From NCBI GenBank assembly GCA_035772785.1, contig JAOCPU010000068.1, forward strand, positions 62,001 through 126,000: a DNA stretch of 64,000 nt, in the 5' to 3' direction. Shown here one piece after another: positions 46,680 to 58,938 of this stretch (the stretch's first letter is position 1; each line of letters begins with the position of its first letter). The notes under the pieces are model-generated. The model searched no databases. It was not told the origin of the DNA and was given only the letters and a program-made list of their open reading frames with translations. This stretch comes from Phlebiopsis flavidoalba (Eukaryota; Basidiomycota; Agaricomycetes; Polyporales; Phanerochaetaceae). The translations under genes were made by a program, and so were the position numbers.

Positions 46680-47465
46680 TTGAGATGAGCTGCGCCTCCA
46701 CCCACCACCCTTTTTCGCTTATTTTTCCTCGACTCATCAGTTCTGCACCATCAATTTCATCCCAATCCTCCGCCCCGCCGCAGACCCCGCGCAGATCCCA
46801 GCCCCAGGCCCCTGCCCCTGCATCCCGCCGTCCAATTCCTGCCCGTTATCCAGTTTCCGCGGCCCCTCCTCCGCCGACGCCGACGCCTCCCCGGTGATGG
46901 GGATTCCCCACCACGCCTTCCCGCTCTTCTAGCCCATATCCGGCAGCTCAGCTCACGTGTTGCTGTCCCACGCCCCCGTTACGGCAGGTCCTGGCGGCCT
47001 CAGTCCCCGTGCCGCGCGCGGCACCGGGCGGCCGCCGCCCGCACGGCCGCAAAAAGCGTCGCGTGCAGACTCCTTTTGTCGGTCCGTGCTGGGTGCGCAC
47101 CCCCTGAGAATGGCAATCGGGCGTGCCAGGCCCTCGCACGACTTTGGTCCGCGCGCGCCGCCTTCCGCGGTAATCTGCAGACCGCCACGCTCGTCTCGCC
47201 AGCGGCCTGCCAACAGCTCGACCCACCTCTTCCTGTGTCCACCAACTCTCGCTTACCTTCTGTTCTCGCTCGCCGAAAACGAGTCCCAGCTGCTGCATTC
47301 AATCACTCTCCCGCTCAGCCCGACATGTGCTCAGCCTGTGGCGTCCACCGTCCACTCGCGGCGCAGCGTCGCCCCGTGTCCCCTTTGTCCTTCCAATCCG
47401 ACCTAGCCTCTTCTTCTCCCAGCCAGTTTCGCTCCAAAGCCCCTGCTGTAAACTACCTCCTTTAG
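46680..47465 (+). CDS. Ser/Pro-rich low-complexity coding region
   Basis: Not recognised. A plus-strand frame from 46685 reads SAPSISSQSSAPPQTPRRSQ then a proline run ending PPPPTPTPPR. Further frames continue with GRRPHGRKKRRVQTPF, which resembles a nuclear localisation signal, and a Ser-rich stretch ending at TAG 47465. The upstream sequence is pyrimidine-rich, as at fungal promoters. Low complexity and proline content fit the disordered part of a transcription or signalling protein. Because high C content keeps plus frames open, this could be non-coding. Confidence 0.3.
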
Positions 47466-47469
47466 TGCA

Positions 47470-50400
47470 TCCGATCAGAGGTGATTCATGGCTCCTGTTC
47501 GTATCGCGGCCACGCTCTGGAAAACTCGGTTGGCGGTTGGCAGCTGCTCTACCGGATCCGCCACGTTGCTCTCTCCTCGTCTTATTCCTTTGATCCCGCC
47601 CAGCTCGCTCTGCGCGGTCATGTGCGACATTAAATCTTTCCTCCACAGGGGCGGCCATACTTGGCCACGCTACTGCATCCTCCTCTTGTCTGCAGCAGAT
47701 CGCATCGCAGACGTCGACGCCCTGTCGTCTGGTCGCTGGCAAAACATTCAGGGTGTCTTCGTGTGCGACGCAATCTCAGAGAAACACCCGGGCTCGTCCA
47801 CACGCACTCGGAGCGGCCTGCTGCTAACACACCATAGCTCCCCAAGCTCCCCACTGCAACCGGTTGACAAGACGGTATTCTGGACTTGCTGGACCCGCGG
47901 CGTCGCATGCGTCCTTGGGCCCTCTTTGTATCCGAATACACAGACCCCATCTCCGCGTAGGAACACGAGTCTGCAATCACTCGCTACGGCCACCCGTGTC
48001 ATCGGGTGTGCCAGTTGTATTCTTAGCTAGTATGTGGGCGTCCTTATGAAGCTGTGGCTCTTCAAAGAAGTCACTCGGGACACTGATACATCTCTATAGC
48101 GCGATAATTCCATCGCAGTAAGTTCCCCTTATACTTGCCTAACTACCAGGCCTATCAAATCGACCCGGGGGACAGAAACCGGGGAAACGGCGCTCCTTCT
48201 ATGTTCACACCTGGGGAAAGTTGCCGTCACATTTCTGCGCAGATGTCCGTTCCACGGTCAGGAGACTGGAGCAGCACAGGGCCATCCCCGCAGGCGTCAT
48301 GCTCTCCTCGTGAGCCCATACAGAGCACACCTCCTGATATCTCGATAGATGTTCATTACCGTGAATCCAGCCCGATGACGAATGCGGAGGCCCTGCCAAC
48401 TTCCTTCCACAGGCCCTTCCATTCTTGCCAGAGACGGACGACGAGGGTCTCCGCTTTCCCATTCGGCGAGAAACGTCGTTCCCTCTGTAGCGTGCGCGCG
48501 CAGGCGGCCCCCCCGCGCTGAAACCCCCGATGCCAATGTGAAAGCCGCGTCCGTGTGGCTTCGACGACTGCGCCGGCCAGCTCACCCTGACGAGCGGTAC
48601 GAGGGGCATCCTTCATCACCGCCAGAGGCAGCGTGCATCGCGCGTACGACACACCAGCCTCTTGGGAATCGTCTCCGTCCGTTTCATGCATTACTTCACT
48701 ACCCGCCTGCAACGTTGCTATAGAGTGAGGTGTCGGGCTCAGTTATGGGCCCCGGTCGCCCGCTGCACTTACTCATGATAGGAACCGCCAAATATCATGC
48801 CCCATAGCTGTCAAGCTGCCGACGGCCATACAGAACCGACGCCAAACTACAGCCTGCTACATCCACCGAATCCGGGCGTTCGAGCTAATTTGTGTACGCA
48901 TCCCTCCGGTGACTTGTGTTTTTTCGTCCGAAATCTATTGCCGAAACCGGCCGATCAATCACTGGATTTGTGTGCAAAGCTTATTTGTGCCCGAGAGGGT
49001 CTTGGGCCTCCATTTCGGAGTTGGGCAATCGGTTTTCTTTTTGAACTCCCGCGTCGCGGGTCGGGTGGTTCATTTGCAGATTTGCCTTGGCGAGGTTGGG
49101 TCATCCACGGACGACATAGGCCGTCGCTCTTCGCCAACAACGCTGCGTCAGAGTTTGTGCACAGAGGAGCCATTCGATCCACAGTTGAGACAGGCCTGCC
49201 TACCCGCCGTAGGCGATGCATATGACGGCGGATTGTCTGGCGTCGAACGCGCGCGCGCGCATAGTTGCACACGTCGCCGTTTTGCGCCTCCGGGCGATCC
49301 GCTATCGCTGAGAACAAAAAAATGGCCCCTAACCTCAGGCTGGCTGGGGCCGGCGGTCGGGTGACGCATTGCCGGTCTCGCCGTTGGCTTCGCGCGCCGC
49401 AGGGCCCCGCGGCTGCAATAAGGGCAGCAATCTTCGCTACGGTTAATGTTTTTGAAAGCGGTTGGTAACACGTATCAGATCAGACTTTTGTTACGGAACG
49501 TGGGTGTGGACTCCCTTGTGGCCGCTAATACAAGCTATATTAGCCCCGAAGGAGCGGCGTTTTACTAATGTGGCGCCAACACCCTGCCAGTCTAGATCTG
49601 CGCGGGATGCTCATTTGGTTGAATGGTTTACTAGGGATCGGCGTGGATAGACCGGCCCGGATATGGAAGGCCTGCGTCGGATCGACAGATGTGAGATGTC
49701 TCGGAAGCGTTCACATGAAGACGAACGAGTTTTACGACACAAGAGAGGAGTCCCGCGCGAGCGTCTGTCTCGTGAACCCTCTCCGACTGCATGCGAGTGG
49801 CGGACCCCGCATCAGGGGGGACTTATGCTCGAATGGAGGCAATGGCGAGGCTAATTCAGGAAAAAAACGGACATGAGATTCCACCCGCGAGCTGTGCGCC
49901 CACCCACATTGAGGACGGGACTACCCTACGCAACGCCTGTCCTTTCCCAGGCGCGGGTGTCGCTAGGTGTGTGCGCCAGGGCGAAAAATCGCTGGATCTC
50001 AGATGGCGGAGTACGTAAGATCTGAATCGCCATGAAAACCCTGACGCCACCCGGTTGTTGGAAAAGATCCAGATCTGAGCAGACGCGTGGGCCACGTCAG
50101 CGCGGTGACATGAGCACCTATCAGATGGCCATCAATGAGCGATGGGCGTCCAGCCCGCGCTTCGGTGCGTGCGCTAGTGTTCCCTTGGTGGACGGTGGCT
50201 GTCAGGAGACTGCGAAAAAACCGTCGCGCGCAGCGCGGGAACGCCGGAAAGATCGACCTAAGGTGGGCCAGCAGGGCCAAACCATGTCTGCGCGGAATCA
50301 GGGCTGCCCGCCGCCATTATGTATTTTTGTCTGCTTCCGACGCCTCAGTCGCCCGGGACGTAATGGGACCGCATGTCAAGAGTCCGGGACGCGCTGGCGG

Positions 50401-51600
50401 CCGCGGCGTACGTGAGTCGAGTGGTTCGGGCAGCGGGTGTCTCGTCACGCCTTCGCTTGCGTAGTCCAGACCCGCTTCAGGAGTACTTGTGCTCCCAACG
50501 GAGGTACGTCAACGCTTTTCTGGGCGGAACAATTTTGGCGGCCGTAGTGGATACTGACTCGGAAGTGCCCGAGGACTCGTGCGGGCAACCCCTGCGCTAG
50601 GCGCCTGCTGAGGACATATGCCAGAGATACTAGGGGGTAGCGCGGCGTCGGCCCAGAATAAACTATCGGTCCCCTACGCCACATGCTGCTGCTGATGGGC
50701 CGTTCAAATTTCGGCGCAAGCGATATTCATTTTGTGGCACGACAAAAGACTTGTGCGCGGAGCAAACCAAGACAACACTGCGCATAATGAAGCAGAGCCC
50801 CTCCCGAGTCAATTTGCTAGATCAAATTGGAGTGCTTACGATACAGGGGTGGATTCGATTTGGCTTGATTTAAGGGACCGAGCCAAATTGCGCATACCGA
50901 GCACACGTTGCTCCTGTATTTCGGAGGCATTTTCGACCGCCGCAACACCCGGATACAGGGCTCGCTCGAGAGGCACTACACTTTTGACCGGCGTTATGCA
51001 AATGAGAACGAGCATCGACTGCGCGTGTGAAAATTTGAGACACACGGCGCGTGGCGCTAGGTAGAAGAGGTCCAGAGGCCACCAAGATTTTCAAACCTAG
51101 GAGACAAAGGGTCGCCCTGCCACAGCCGCGGATCCACACCACTCGGAAGCATGGAGCACTGGCCTGCGCGCGCGATAATCAACAATAGGCCTGTATCCCA
51201 CCTGACTGGGCAGTGCTTGCCTGGAGCGGAGCCAGCGTGTGCCCAAACCACTCAGCTGGGACCACATCGCGGCTTCGGACAGGGAACGGGTGGGAAACCG
51301 CTCTCCAGCCCTCCCTTCTGCCCGGCTGCTCGAGCTTGGGGTTTATCGTGTGGATAAATCAGTGGTCCTAATCAGGGGTAGCTTCGGCGCAAGGCGTCCG
51401 TAGAAGGGAGAAATGTGAACCGGTGATATGAGAACAAGAAGCTGCGCGCACAACTGTATGTAGATGCAGCGGAGTTGGATGGATATCCTTCATGTAGGGC
51501 GAATAAAAACATGAGTGCGCTAGTCATAAACTTGTAGATGGCTGTGGGAAGTTCTTGATTCAATGCGGGCACGACATAAGAGATGGACGTAACAAGAACT
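47470..51600. other. no recognisable gene
   Basis: Four kilobases without a protein I can name. Frames of 100-180 codons exist on both strands (for example 47488-48030 plus, 48909-49364 plus, 49148-49471 minus), mostly Arg/Ser/Pro-rich. The plus frame at 49663-49854 begins basic and charged (MSRKRSHEDERVLRHKRG, from 49696) and could be an N-terminus. No splice-bounded exon chain was found. Confidence 0.4.
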
Positions 51601-52440
51601 TACTCTATGTGACGAAGTGCAGATGAAAATGCTGAATCTTATTCTGGGTTCCGCATAGACCGTGTACCTTGAGTCAACATGCAATGTTGATAGTATGTTG
51701 ATAGAGGAACAGAATTCACTGCAAAAACGATGAGTGGCTGCAATGATGGCAGCGCGGGGTTCGAAGGAGCAACTGAATATGACTTCCAGTGAGTCGTCAA
51801 TGGAACGAGGTCAACAACTACGGCCGAAAAGAAAGGTCGGAAAAAGGGTGACAGGTAGCTTTTGAAGCAGCAGGGCGAGTCCACTACCATTCCCGCGAAT
51901 TTCTGAAACGAATCATTAGTACAGACAACGAACGAGCAAGGGTCGGAAAGGGGCAGGTACTAGCATTGGTCATCCCACAGGAAGCTCTTTCAGTGACAGC
52001 TCATTGTGGTGAGTCCTGCCCCTCAGATCCACACGTTGAGAAGTGCCGCGTACTGACCGCATTGTAGTGGCTTCCAGCTGGCGTTGATATAGTCGTAGAG
52101 GTAAGCCCGCGCGTTTCAATACACATAGTATGAATGGAGCTAACTGAGCAGCTAGGACACCACGCATATTGCGGACAGATTACTTTGTACGAGTTATTCC
52201 GTGAGTGATTCGGAGACTATGACATGGCGTATCGCTCGACCGATGGTATATTTTCCATCTTGTGCGGCGTAGCTCTTCAAGGCTGTGCAGGCTACTCGAT
52301 AGATTACATATAATCGAGTAATTTCTGAGTCAGCGTGTAATATATTCACTGCGCGAGTTGGGATATGTTGATTAGTGCGCAAGTTGCGGTCGTTCATGAA
52401 TACAGCAACAATAGACATGAGCAAGTTTCTAGAACCCTCG
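51600..52440. other. splice-signal-rich region, gene unresolved
   Basis: Both strands show plausible intron signals: plus GTGAGT at about 52010 to TTGTAG 52068, GTAAGC at 52102 to GAGCAG 52153, GTGAGT at 52200 to GTGCAG; minus GTAAGT at about 51602 to CCACAG. Minus frames at 52194-52424 (MSIVAVFMNDRNLRTNQH) and 51639-51890 look protein-like. I could not decide the strand or the product. Confidence 0.35.
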
Positions 52441-52973
52441 AGAGTGCAATAGTAGTTGTGTCCTGGACAGTCCGGCCAAGATATTTAAAGCGTATCCGTT
52501 GCAAGGTGGGCTTGCGAGCGAGAGATAACTAAATCCTGTTAGCGTTAGATCTGGTGGTCATGTTAGCGGTAATAAATTACTCACAAGCCGTGTTCAAGGG
52601 CATCGGTGCATGTAGGCACTGCTTTACATGAATTTTTGTTTGAATCTCGCTTTGTGGCGAATGGACTCATGCAACTTGAACACAAAGAAAACGAAAAGCT
52701 GTCGTGTGTAGGCCAGTTTGCGATGGGTGATGGCATCAGTCAATCTGGTTCAACTCACCAAATCGGTCGCGCACTGTGGCACAGGCCGTCAGCGGGCGCC
52801 CGTCGCAACGACTTACAGCTTTCTCTCCGACGTCGTGCACGACGACCTGCACGCTCCGCGGTGCCCTCACGATCCCTCGACACCCATCGCGTCGACCATT
52901 CCATACCATTTTGATCTGATTCTTTTCTGTCTTTGCTGCCTTCACTCGTTCATTTTCTCTCGCTTCTTTCGTC

Positions 52974-54305
52974 ATGGGAGTTCAATTTGGCTCCTTCGAC
53001 AGCATATGCCAGACCGCCGCGCTCGTTGTCTGTCCACTCGTGGGTGCAGACAGAGGTATTGAGCCTTCGTGCTACAGCAGGAATGTGGAAATATCTGGGA
53101 CTCTCATTTTCCAACCCTGTGAGTTGTGGAGCCTCGTACCGGCCGACGCGCTTGCTCATTGTAACGCAGCAACATGTTTCGTGCACGGTCAGTACTCTGA
53201 GAGATCTTGCATTTTGAAAGATGACGAGATGGTAGGGCAGGCCGGAAGAGAAGTAATCATGGGTGCTATCTCTCTTACGCCATCATCGAACTCCTTTCCA
53301 TTTTCCTCGACTCCAACGTAATGCTCCCATCACAGCAAAGTGTCAGCTATCTCCGTTTAGTAATCCTGAAGAAGCGTTACATATAAACATGACGGCTTAA
53401 CACACCCGGAATCAGTGGTTTGCTGCTGTGTAACACAGGCCTGGTAGCGGCGGCATAACGCCTGTCTGCTCATCAAACGGATTTGTAGGATTCCAGTTTG
53501 CTGAAGATGGCACGCCCTCTGTCACTTTTGGTACGTTCACTGTGGGTCTGTCATTTATCACCGCATCTCACTCGGCGCATCGCGCAGTTCCTCCTCCGGA
53601 TAGCCAGCCTCGTGGTGTTTGGTGTCAGCTTCTTTGTCGCTATCGCTACATTCAAGGTTTCGCCAGCTTTCACTAAAAACAAAAAAAAGAAAAAAAACGC
53701 AAAACCGATCGCCGGTCCTGGATCATCTACATCCTCTGGCCCTTGATTTGCACCGTCCATCTATCTATGTGGTCTGCTCAAAGCGTTGATCCTTGTCTTC
53801 GTACCCTCGAAGATCCCGCTGGCCCATCGGCGATATCGTGTTCGGCACCGCCTTCTTTACCATCGCCCAGGTCATTTTGTTTGCGTTTTAGCGTCAACCA
53901 TCTGCGACGCTATCTAAGCACTACAATGATGGGCCTGTTCCGTTATTCTTTACACGCTTTGCATGTTGCTTAGCGTGATGATGGTCTTACAAATACTGGG
54001 ACAGTATCAACCGTGCGGTCGTTGCCTGTTTAAAACAGAAAAACTTCGAAAGCCCCCCTATCTGTTGCTCACGGTATTTGATTTTGACAGAAAGAGGACC
54101 TGGAGTTCTCAGTCGGATCCAAGGCTACCGTCTGGGGAAGTCAAGATCACCCCTCCTTGCAGGCGTGGACGACAGGGACTATGCCGAAGACACTGCAAGC
54201 GGGTTACAACGGCCCTGGAAGCTCGTTGGCGGTGTTAGTGGACGCCTCAGCTATACCATAAAATGGCGGCGGACGCGGATATCCACCACCGAGCGAGAGA
54301 TATGA
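52974..54305 (+). CDS. CHS7: chitin synthase export chaperone CHS7
   Basis: Multi-pass ER membrane chaperone needed for export of chitin synthase III to the cell surface. ATG 52974 opens [20 protein letters not shown], then [18 protein letters not shown]. Intron 53119-53169 (51 bp) leads to CFVH. In following frames: [20 protein letters not shown] sequence at about 53275-53320, [81 protein letters not shown] and a cytosolic tail [12 protein letters not shown]. The chosen end is TGA 54303-54305 in the tail frame, but another frame stops at about 54240. Six to seven membrane helices are expected and visible in fragments. Many single-base frame breaks, including near an A-rich run at 53680-53702. 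CT-rich leader precedes the start. Confidence 0.95.
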
Positions 54306-54499
54306 TCCATTAGTGCCATGGACACGTAGATTCATCTCATTTACCTATCGTATGTTTTCTAGCTGTGGACTCGCTAGTGCGCCGCCTGCGGTTAATGCAC
54401 TTTCCAAGCTTGTATAGCCGGATCTTCTTCCCTTCCAATGCATTGTACATCAGAGCCACCCTAGCTAACCACCACCTCGTCTCCTTGCTAGTTGTTCAG

Positions 54500-55213
54500 G
54501 ACCCCACCATGCGCAGCCTCTGAGCCTCATGCTGGCGGCATGGGCTTCCAGCTGGGCGTCCGAAGCTCTGCAGCCGAGACGCCCATAAATGTGACTCTGC
54601 TAACGGCATCGATGACACCTCTACTGTCTTTTTTGTCTTCTCACCATCTACCCCTCCAACTATCCTGATGTCGACCACAGTTGGTATATAGCAGGATACG
54701 CGGCCGCCGCGCTGAATTCTCTGAGCGCAGACCAAGTCGAATTCGCCCTGCGCAACTTGCCCAAGGCCGAGAATTCATGCATGCGCACTTGAATGGCTGC
54801 ATCCCCATTCTCGACGCTGCGCAAACTCGCAAGCCGAACACCCCGATCCTGGGTCGCTGCCCCCGAGAACGTCCATGCCGGCATCGACCAGCTGCAAAAA
54901 GGCGTCGTCCTGGAGGAAATCCATGACTTTTTTCGGCCTCTTCCCCGCAATCTACGCGCTCACGTCGAGCCCCCAGGCTCTCCGCGCAGGCAACTTCGCG
55001 CATAGTGCTTGCGCTCTTTCTCGAGGCGGATCCTGAGGCATCGAACGGACAACCGCAGGCAACGTATCTTGAGTTGCGTACGACCTCCCGCGCGAGAGCG
55101 CGCATATGACCCGAAGGCAATACCTCGAGACTGTTCTCGATGAAGTCGAGAGAGCTATCCTGGCGGGAGGGCGGCACCTCCTCGTAAGCTTGGATCGCCC
55201 GCATGAATGTCAA
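54500..55213 (-). CDS. unidentified helical protein, minus strand
   Basis: Not recognised. From 55213 one frame reads FMRAIQAYEEVPPSRQDSSL, DFIENSLEVLPSGHMRALAR, then adjacent frames continue with RSMPQDPPRERAQALCAKLP, MDFLQDDAFLQLVDAGMDVL and HEFSALGKLRRANSTWSALR, ending near AAAYPAIYQLW. The helical, repeat-like character across three frames suggests a HEAT- or TPR-like protein of about 220 residues broken by two or three indels. A Ser-rich minus frame continues to 54496. It is convergent with CHS7. No catalytic motif is visible. Confidence 0.45.
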
Positions 55214-55259
55214 GGTCGCGGAAGAAAGTTGTGGATCTTGCTGTTACACCTTGAGGAAT

Positions 55260-56145
55260 GAAGGCCGAACGCGTTGTCGGTGTGGACTTGTGCGGTTGAC
55301 CCTCTAGTGAGTTGTGCCCTGAATCATTTCCGTGCGTTAGCTTTTCAGCATCACCTGGTCTTTACGTTGCTTGCCACTGATGTGCATAGGCGGGGGACCA
55401 TGAAAGACTTTGAGTCGCACTTTAAGCAAAGCCAAGACAAGCGGGTCTAGTGTCACTTTGCACTATCGCGGAGGTACGTTCGGCTCGATTGTTCTTGCTT
55501 GTATGGCTTGTCTGAGCCACATCAACTCAGACCACGGAAAACACACACGAAGACACTTTTACAGCTTCTGTCATTCAAACCGGATCCGGCTGGGCCATGC
55601 TACCTTCCTAGACGCGGACGCGAGGAGCGTTGTATTCTCAAATAATGCCTGCGTAGAAATCTGCCTGTCCTCCAACCTTCTCTGCAAAAAACCGTCAGCA
55701 CCCTCGAACGAGCACCATCTCCGACACTATCTCGAAACGAACCACCCCAGTCGCAATTTGCGTGAGTGCAACCCGCATTTATCTTGTAGAGTTGCGATTC
55801 TGATCCGCCACTAGACGGACGACACGACTGCCTTTCCGGAATTCCTTGATCGGGAATACGCATGCTTTCTTGCCCAGAAAAACCGCTGGGACTAGGTCTC
55901 TTCCGAACAAGAGGACTCTATCGAGTCATTGCGAGCATGAGCATGACATCGCGATTTACACTCTGCTGACGAAGCAGTAATGCGATTACATGATTTATTC
56001 GACGGCATATATTGCTGCAACAATAAGCTGGGTGATGTTGGCGACACTAGTTCCGTCGGCCAAAGTGGTAGAAGCGACTTGGTCACTCATCTCTTGCTGG
56101 ATATCCATCGGATATAATTTTTGGGTAATAATGTACATGCACAGG
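55260..56145. other. no recognisable gene
   Basis: Nothing I can support. A plus frame at 55410-55814 (134 codons) lacks motifs. The right part is the likely 3' flank of the dehydrogenase gene. Confidence 0.4.
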
Positions 56146-56149
56146 TAAT

Positions 56150-57330
56150 CAAAATCAAATCCCAGCATCCCGCGGTGACCTCCAAAGTGTTGTCCAGAGA
56201 CAAAGTGAGGCCAATCGAAATTTTGTGAAGCCAAGTGCAAGCAAGCTACAGACAAGTGAACGTTAACATCCACATACATGGGTGCCATGAATTGCCCCCA
56301 CTCAAAAACGTACAATAGCATGGCAGCAGCAGCCTCGCAGCAGTAGCGCCACGGGGCCCAATGGGATGCCTGGTGGTGCCTTTGCGAACCTCGAAGATGA
56401 CTGCGTCGGGTGTTGGTTACGGACGAACGGCCACGGGGGAATACCAGCGCACACCTTCTTTTCCGTCAATACTCGCGATGCGTTGCACCGGCCTCCTTGG
56501 CCTGTACTGTCCAACCTATAACCAGGACGAACGTCTAACTTCGTACATCGTAGGTCATTTCGAAAGGGTAGATCGGAGGAACCATACCGATACGTTATAG
56601 ACAATTAACCCGTATCAGCAGCGCAGACTGGTGACACGCTGCGAGACGGACGTCGAACAGGAGTCACCATTCCTTGCAGAGTCGGTCTTCGTGAGACCGA
56701 TGACAGCCGACTTGGCCCTGCGTAGTTCGCACTGGCCGACGTTCCCGTGCAGACCGCTTGTCGAAGAGACGTTAGTGATCGACCTGTCTCTCCGTGTTGC
56801 CCTTGAAATGACAGGAGTCAGTCTCAGTACGCATAGTTTGCCCGGCAGGTGTAAGAGCACACACCTTGATACGCATGTACGGCGCCTGAGCAGGCACGGA
56901 TTAGAGACGGAACGGTGCGCGAACATGTATCCTTCTGGATGCAATGTCCCAGGCGTCATCGGGTGTGGTATGCAGCATGCGGTTCAAAGGTAAAGCCGGC
57001 ATTGTTCACGATGTGGTTGAGCTTGCCATACTTCCTGTATCTCCGTGTCAGAACAAGATGTAAGAACACTTGGCGGAACGCATACTTGATCGTAGCCTCC
57101 AGCACGCGTTGTGGGAAGTCGTCCGCGCTCCGACATCCCCACTGACGGCGATCGCGTCGCCTCCCGCGGCCTTAATCTCAGCTACAACTTCCTCTGCCTT
57201 CTTCGGTCGAGACTTTGTGGTTGTCAGCGCTGCGCCTTACTTCGTGAAAGAGCTCCCCACGTAACTGCAGCTCGACAACGACTTTTTGCAACATTCCTTT
57301 GCGCTAGCGAATAGACACCGAACCGGAATG
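56150..57330 (-). CDS. short-chain dehydrogenase/reductase
   Basis: Rossmann-fold NAD(P)-dependent oxidoreductase of the classical SDR type, closest in feel to 3-oxoacyl-reductase or hydroxysteroid-dehydrogenase-like enzymes. Minus-strand pieces: KKAEEVVAEIKAAGGDAIAV, SGDVG, then KLNHIVNNAGFTFERMLHTT with the NNAG motif (about 57000), VSSTSGLHGNVGQ with the catalytic Ser (about 56740), a YxxxK helix damaged to RRAKSAVIGLTKT, and a C-terminus reading SGQ then TLEVTAG in the shifted frame (about 56180-56200), matching the family's usual ending. The first strand with TGxxxGIG is not readable, so the 5' end near 57330 is approximate. An intron with GTATGT donor lies near 56270. Substrate unknown. 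Confidence 0.87.
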
Positions 57331-57334
57331 GGCT

Positions 57335-58400
57335 GCCTTTCCGTTATACCCCTACAAGCTATAGACTTGATCGCTCGGAAGTGTCAATAATCATATACTA
57401 AGGACGACCACAGAGAGTGTGTAGCAGCGTGTAGTCCTAGAAGGCCACACCGAAACCAAAGGCGGATTATTCATCAACTCGTGCTTACTTCCTCTCACAT
57501 ATTCAACATGACACTCAACAGTGCGTGATAGCCGACCGCCTTCGTGCAGCAACCCAGAGAGTAGGAGAGTGGTGGAGGGTTGTACAGAGACCTCGCTTGG
57601 AGACGGCGACTCGCCATGTCCTACGTTGTTGCTGGCAGAGCTTTAGGCGGTCTATGAGAGAATCAGGAGGTGGGTGTAAAAGGTCATGAGCAGGCGTTAT
57701 AATAGAGGACAGCTTTGATCTAGTCTGCCCATGGTTAACTGGGCGCCCGGCCGGTAGAAACCCGACTGCCGAAGAGCATCGTCGGTGGGTACGCGAACTC
57801 GGGTACGGCGAATAGTGCCAGTCGGCAAGACGACAGAAGCGCTTGTTTGGGCCAACGTTTACCATGTGAATCCGTACAATGATACAGAGAGAATCACAAG
57901 GATTGATGGACAGGCATGTGTATATTGGTTTATGGACAAACCGATGTATACAGCACGAAAGAATGCTAAACGGGCAAAGCGGGCGTTAGATTTACGCGGA
58001 CGAGGTCAATGAGGTCAAGTGACGGTTAACTTAAAGGAAGCTGCCACCTTTGGACAGACCCGAACGAGGTCTGACAATCCTCGCGCATCTGAATAAACTT
58101 GTCACTGTAGTGTCATCCATGACGTTCCGGCCAGACAGTGCCAGTCTCTGACATGGTCCAGATGGACGGTGGTCCGTAACTCTTCTCCCTTATTGCTCTT
58201 CTCTGACTTTTCGGTCGGCTCTACAAGAGCAGCACCCCGGGCCTTTCGCTGCGCACACACGTCAGTATAGGTTTTCCCACACCCAAAAATAGCTAAGCCC
58301 TCTCTACACCATCGTCTCCACCTGTGCTCGTCACACCACCTCTGAGAACTTTCTCATATAGCGAGCCCCACACTCCGCGCTTCCAAGCGGTTCTCTTCGT
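57335..58400. other. no recognisable gene
   Basis: Upstream flank of the dehydrogenase, probably including its lost first exon. A plus frame at 57785-58012 ends in a basic stretch (ARKNAKRAKRALDLRGRG) but has no family. From 58190 the plus strand turns pyrimidine-rich, as before a gene start. Confidence 0.4.
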
Positions 58401-58404
58401 CTAG

Positions 58405-58920
58405 TTCTTGGTCCATACCTCGCGGTTTCGCCCCCACCCGCTGCAAGTCGCCTTCCGCCTTGTCCCGCAGACACTTCTACATCGCCAGACGAAGCCACTC
58501 GTCGCTAAGCTGGGGTTTTCCGTCCAAACCTGTGCCCCATCGCAGTGTCGACATCTCGAGCCAAAGGTGACACTTGGTTTTCTGGGAGACTGCGAGAAGA
58601 GAATTGGCGTCCCTTTCGTAAGCTTAGTCGGGTCGCAGGTCGACGGCCGGAAAGCGGAGTCGTGGATTGTGTTAGGAGAACACACGAGAAAACGCAGCCA
58701 AGTGGCGGACAACATACATCCCCAGCAAGTCAGACGATTGACGGTCCTGCCCGGGTCCCCCACTAATCCTTTTTTCTCGCCCCTCCGGTTACCAGAATCC
58801 CATTCCTGTCGCGTTTCAAAGCATTTTGGTTTGGGCAGCTTCCATAAACAGAACGAAAAGGGAAAGGGGATCTTGGCTACTTTCGAACAGACTGTAAGAG
58901 CCATGGGAGGAAGCTACTAA
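58405..58920 (+). CDS. unidentified exon-like frame
   Basis: Not recognised. An uninterrupted 172-codon plus frame without an early ATG, preceded by CTTCGTCTAG, which could be a splice acceptor, and by a C/T-rich leader. It contains TKPLVAKLGFSVQTCAPSQC and VTLGFLGDCEKRIGVPFVSL and ends at TAA 58918-58920. The opposite strand also stays open for 167 codons, so the evidence is limited to frame length and position. Confidence 0.35.
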   Translation, partial: FLVHTSRFRPHPLQVAFRLVPQTLLHRQTKPLVAKLGFSVQTCAPSQCRHLEPKVTLGFLGDCEKRIGVPFVSLVGSQVDGRKAESWIVLGEHTRKRSQVADNIHPQQVRRLTVLPGSPTNPFFSPLRLPESHSCRVSKHFGLGSFHKQNEKGKGILATFEQTVRAMGGSY

Positions 58921-58938
58921 GAACCCTCAAGCTGATTT

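Noticed and set aside
49148..49260. Zn2Cys6 transcription-factor-like CxxC near the end of a minus frame
   Set aside because: Only two cysteines; the six-cysteine spacing is absent.
52030..52120. Protein tyrosine phosphatase hint (YDYINAS on the minus strand)
   Set aside because: A single short match with no PTP signature loop nearby.
58401..58904. Minus-strand 167-codon frame
   Set aside because: Shadow of an equally long plus frame with better flanking signals; no motif.
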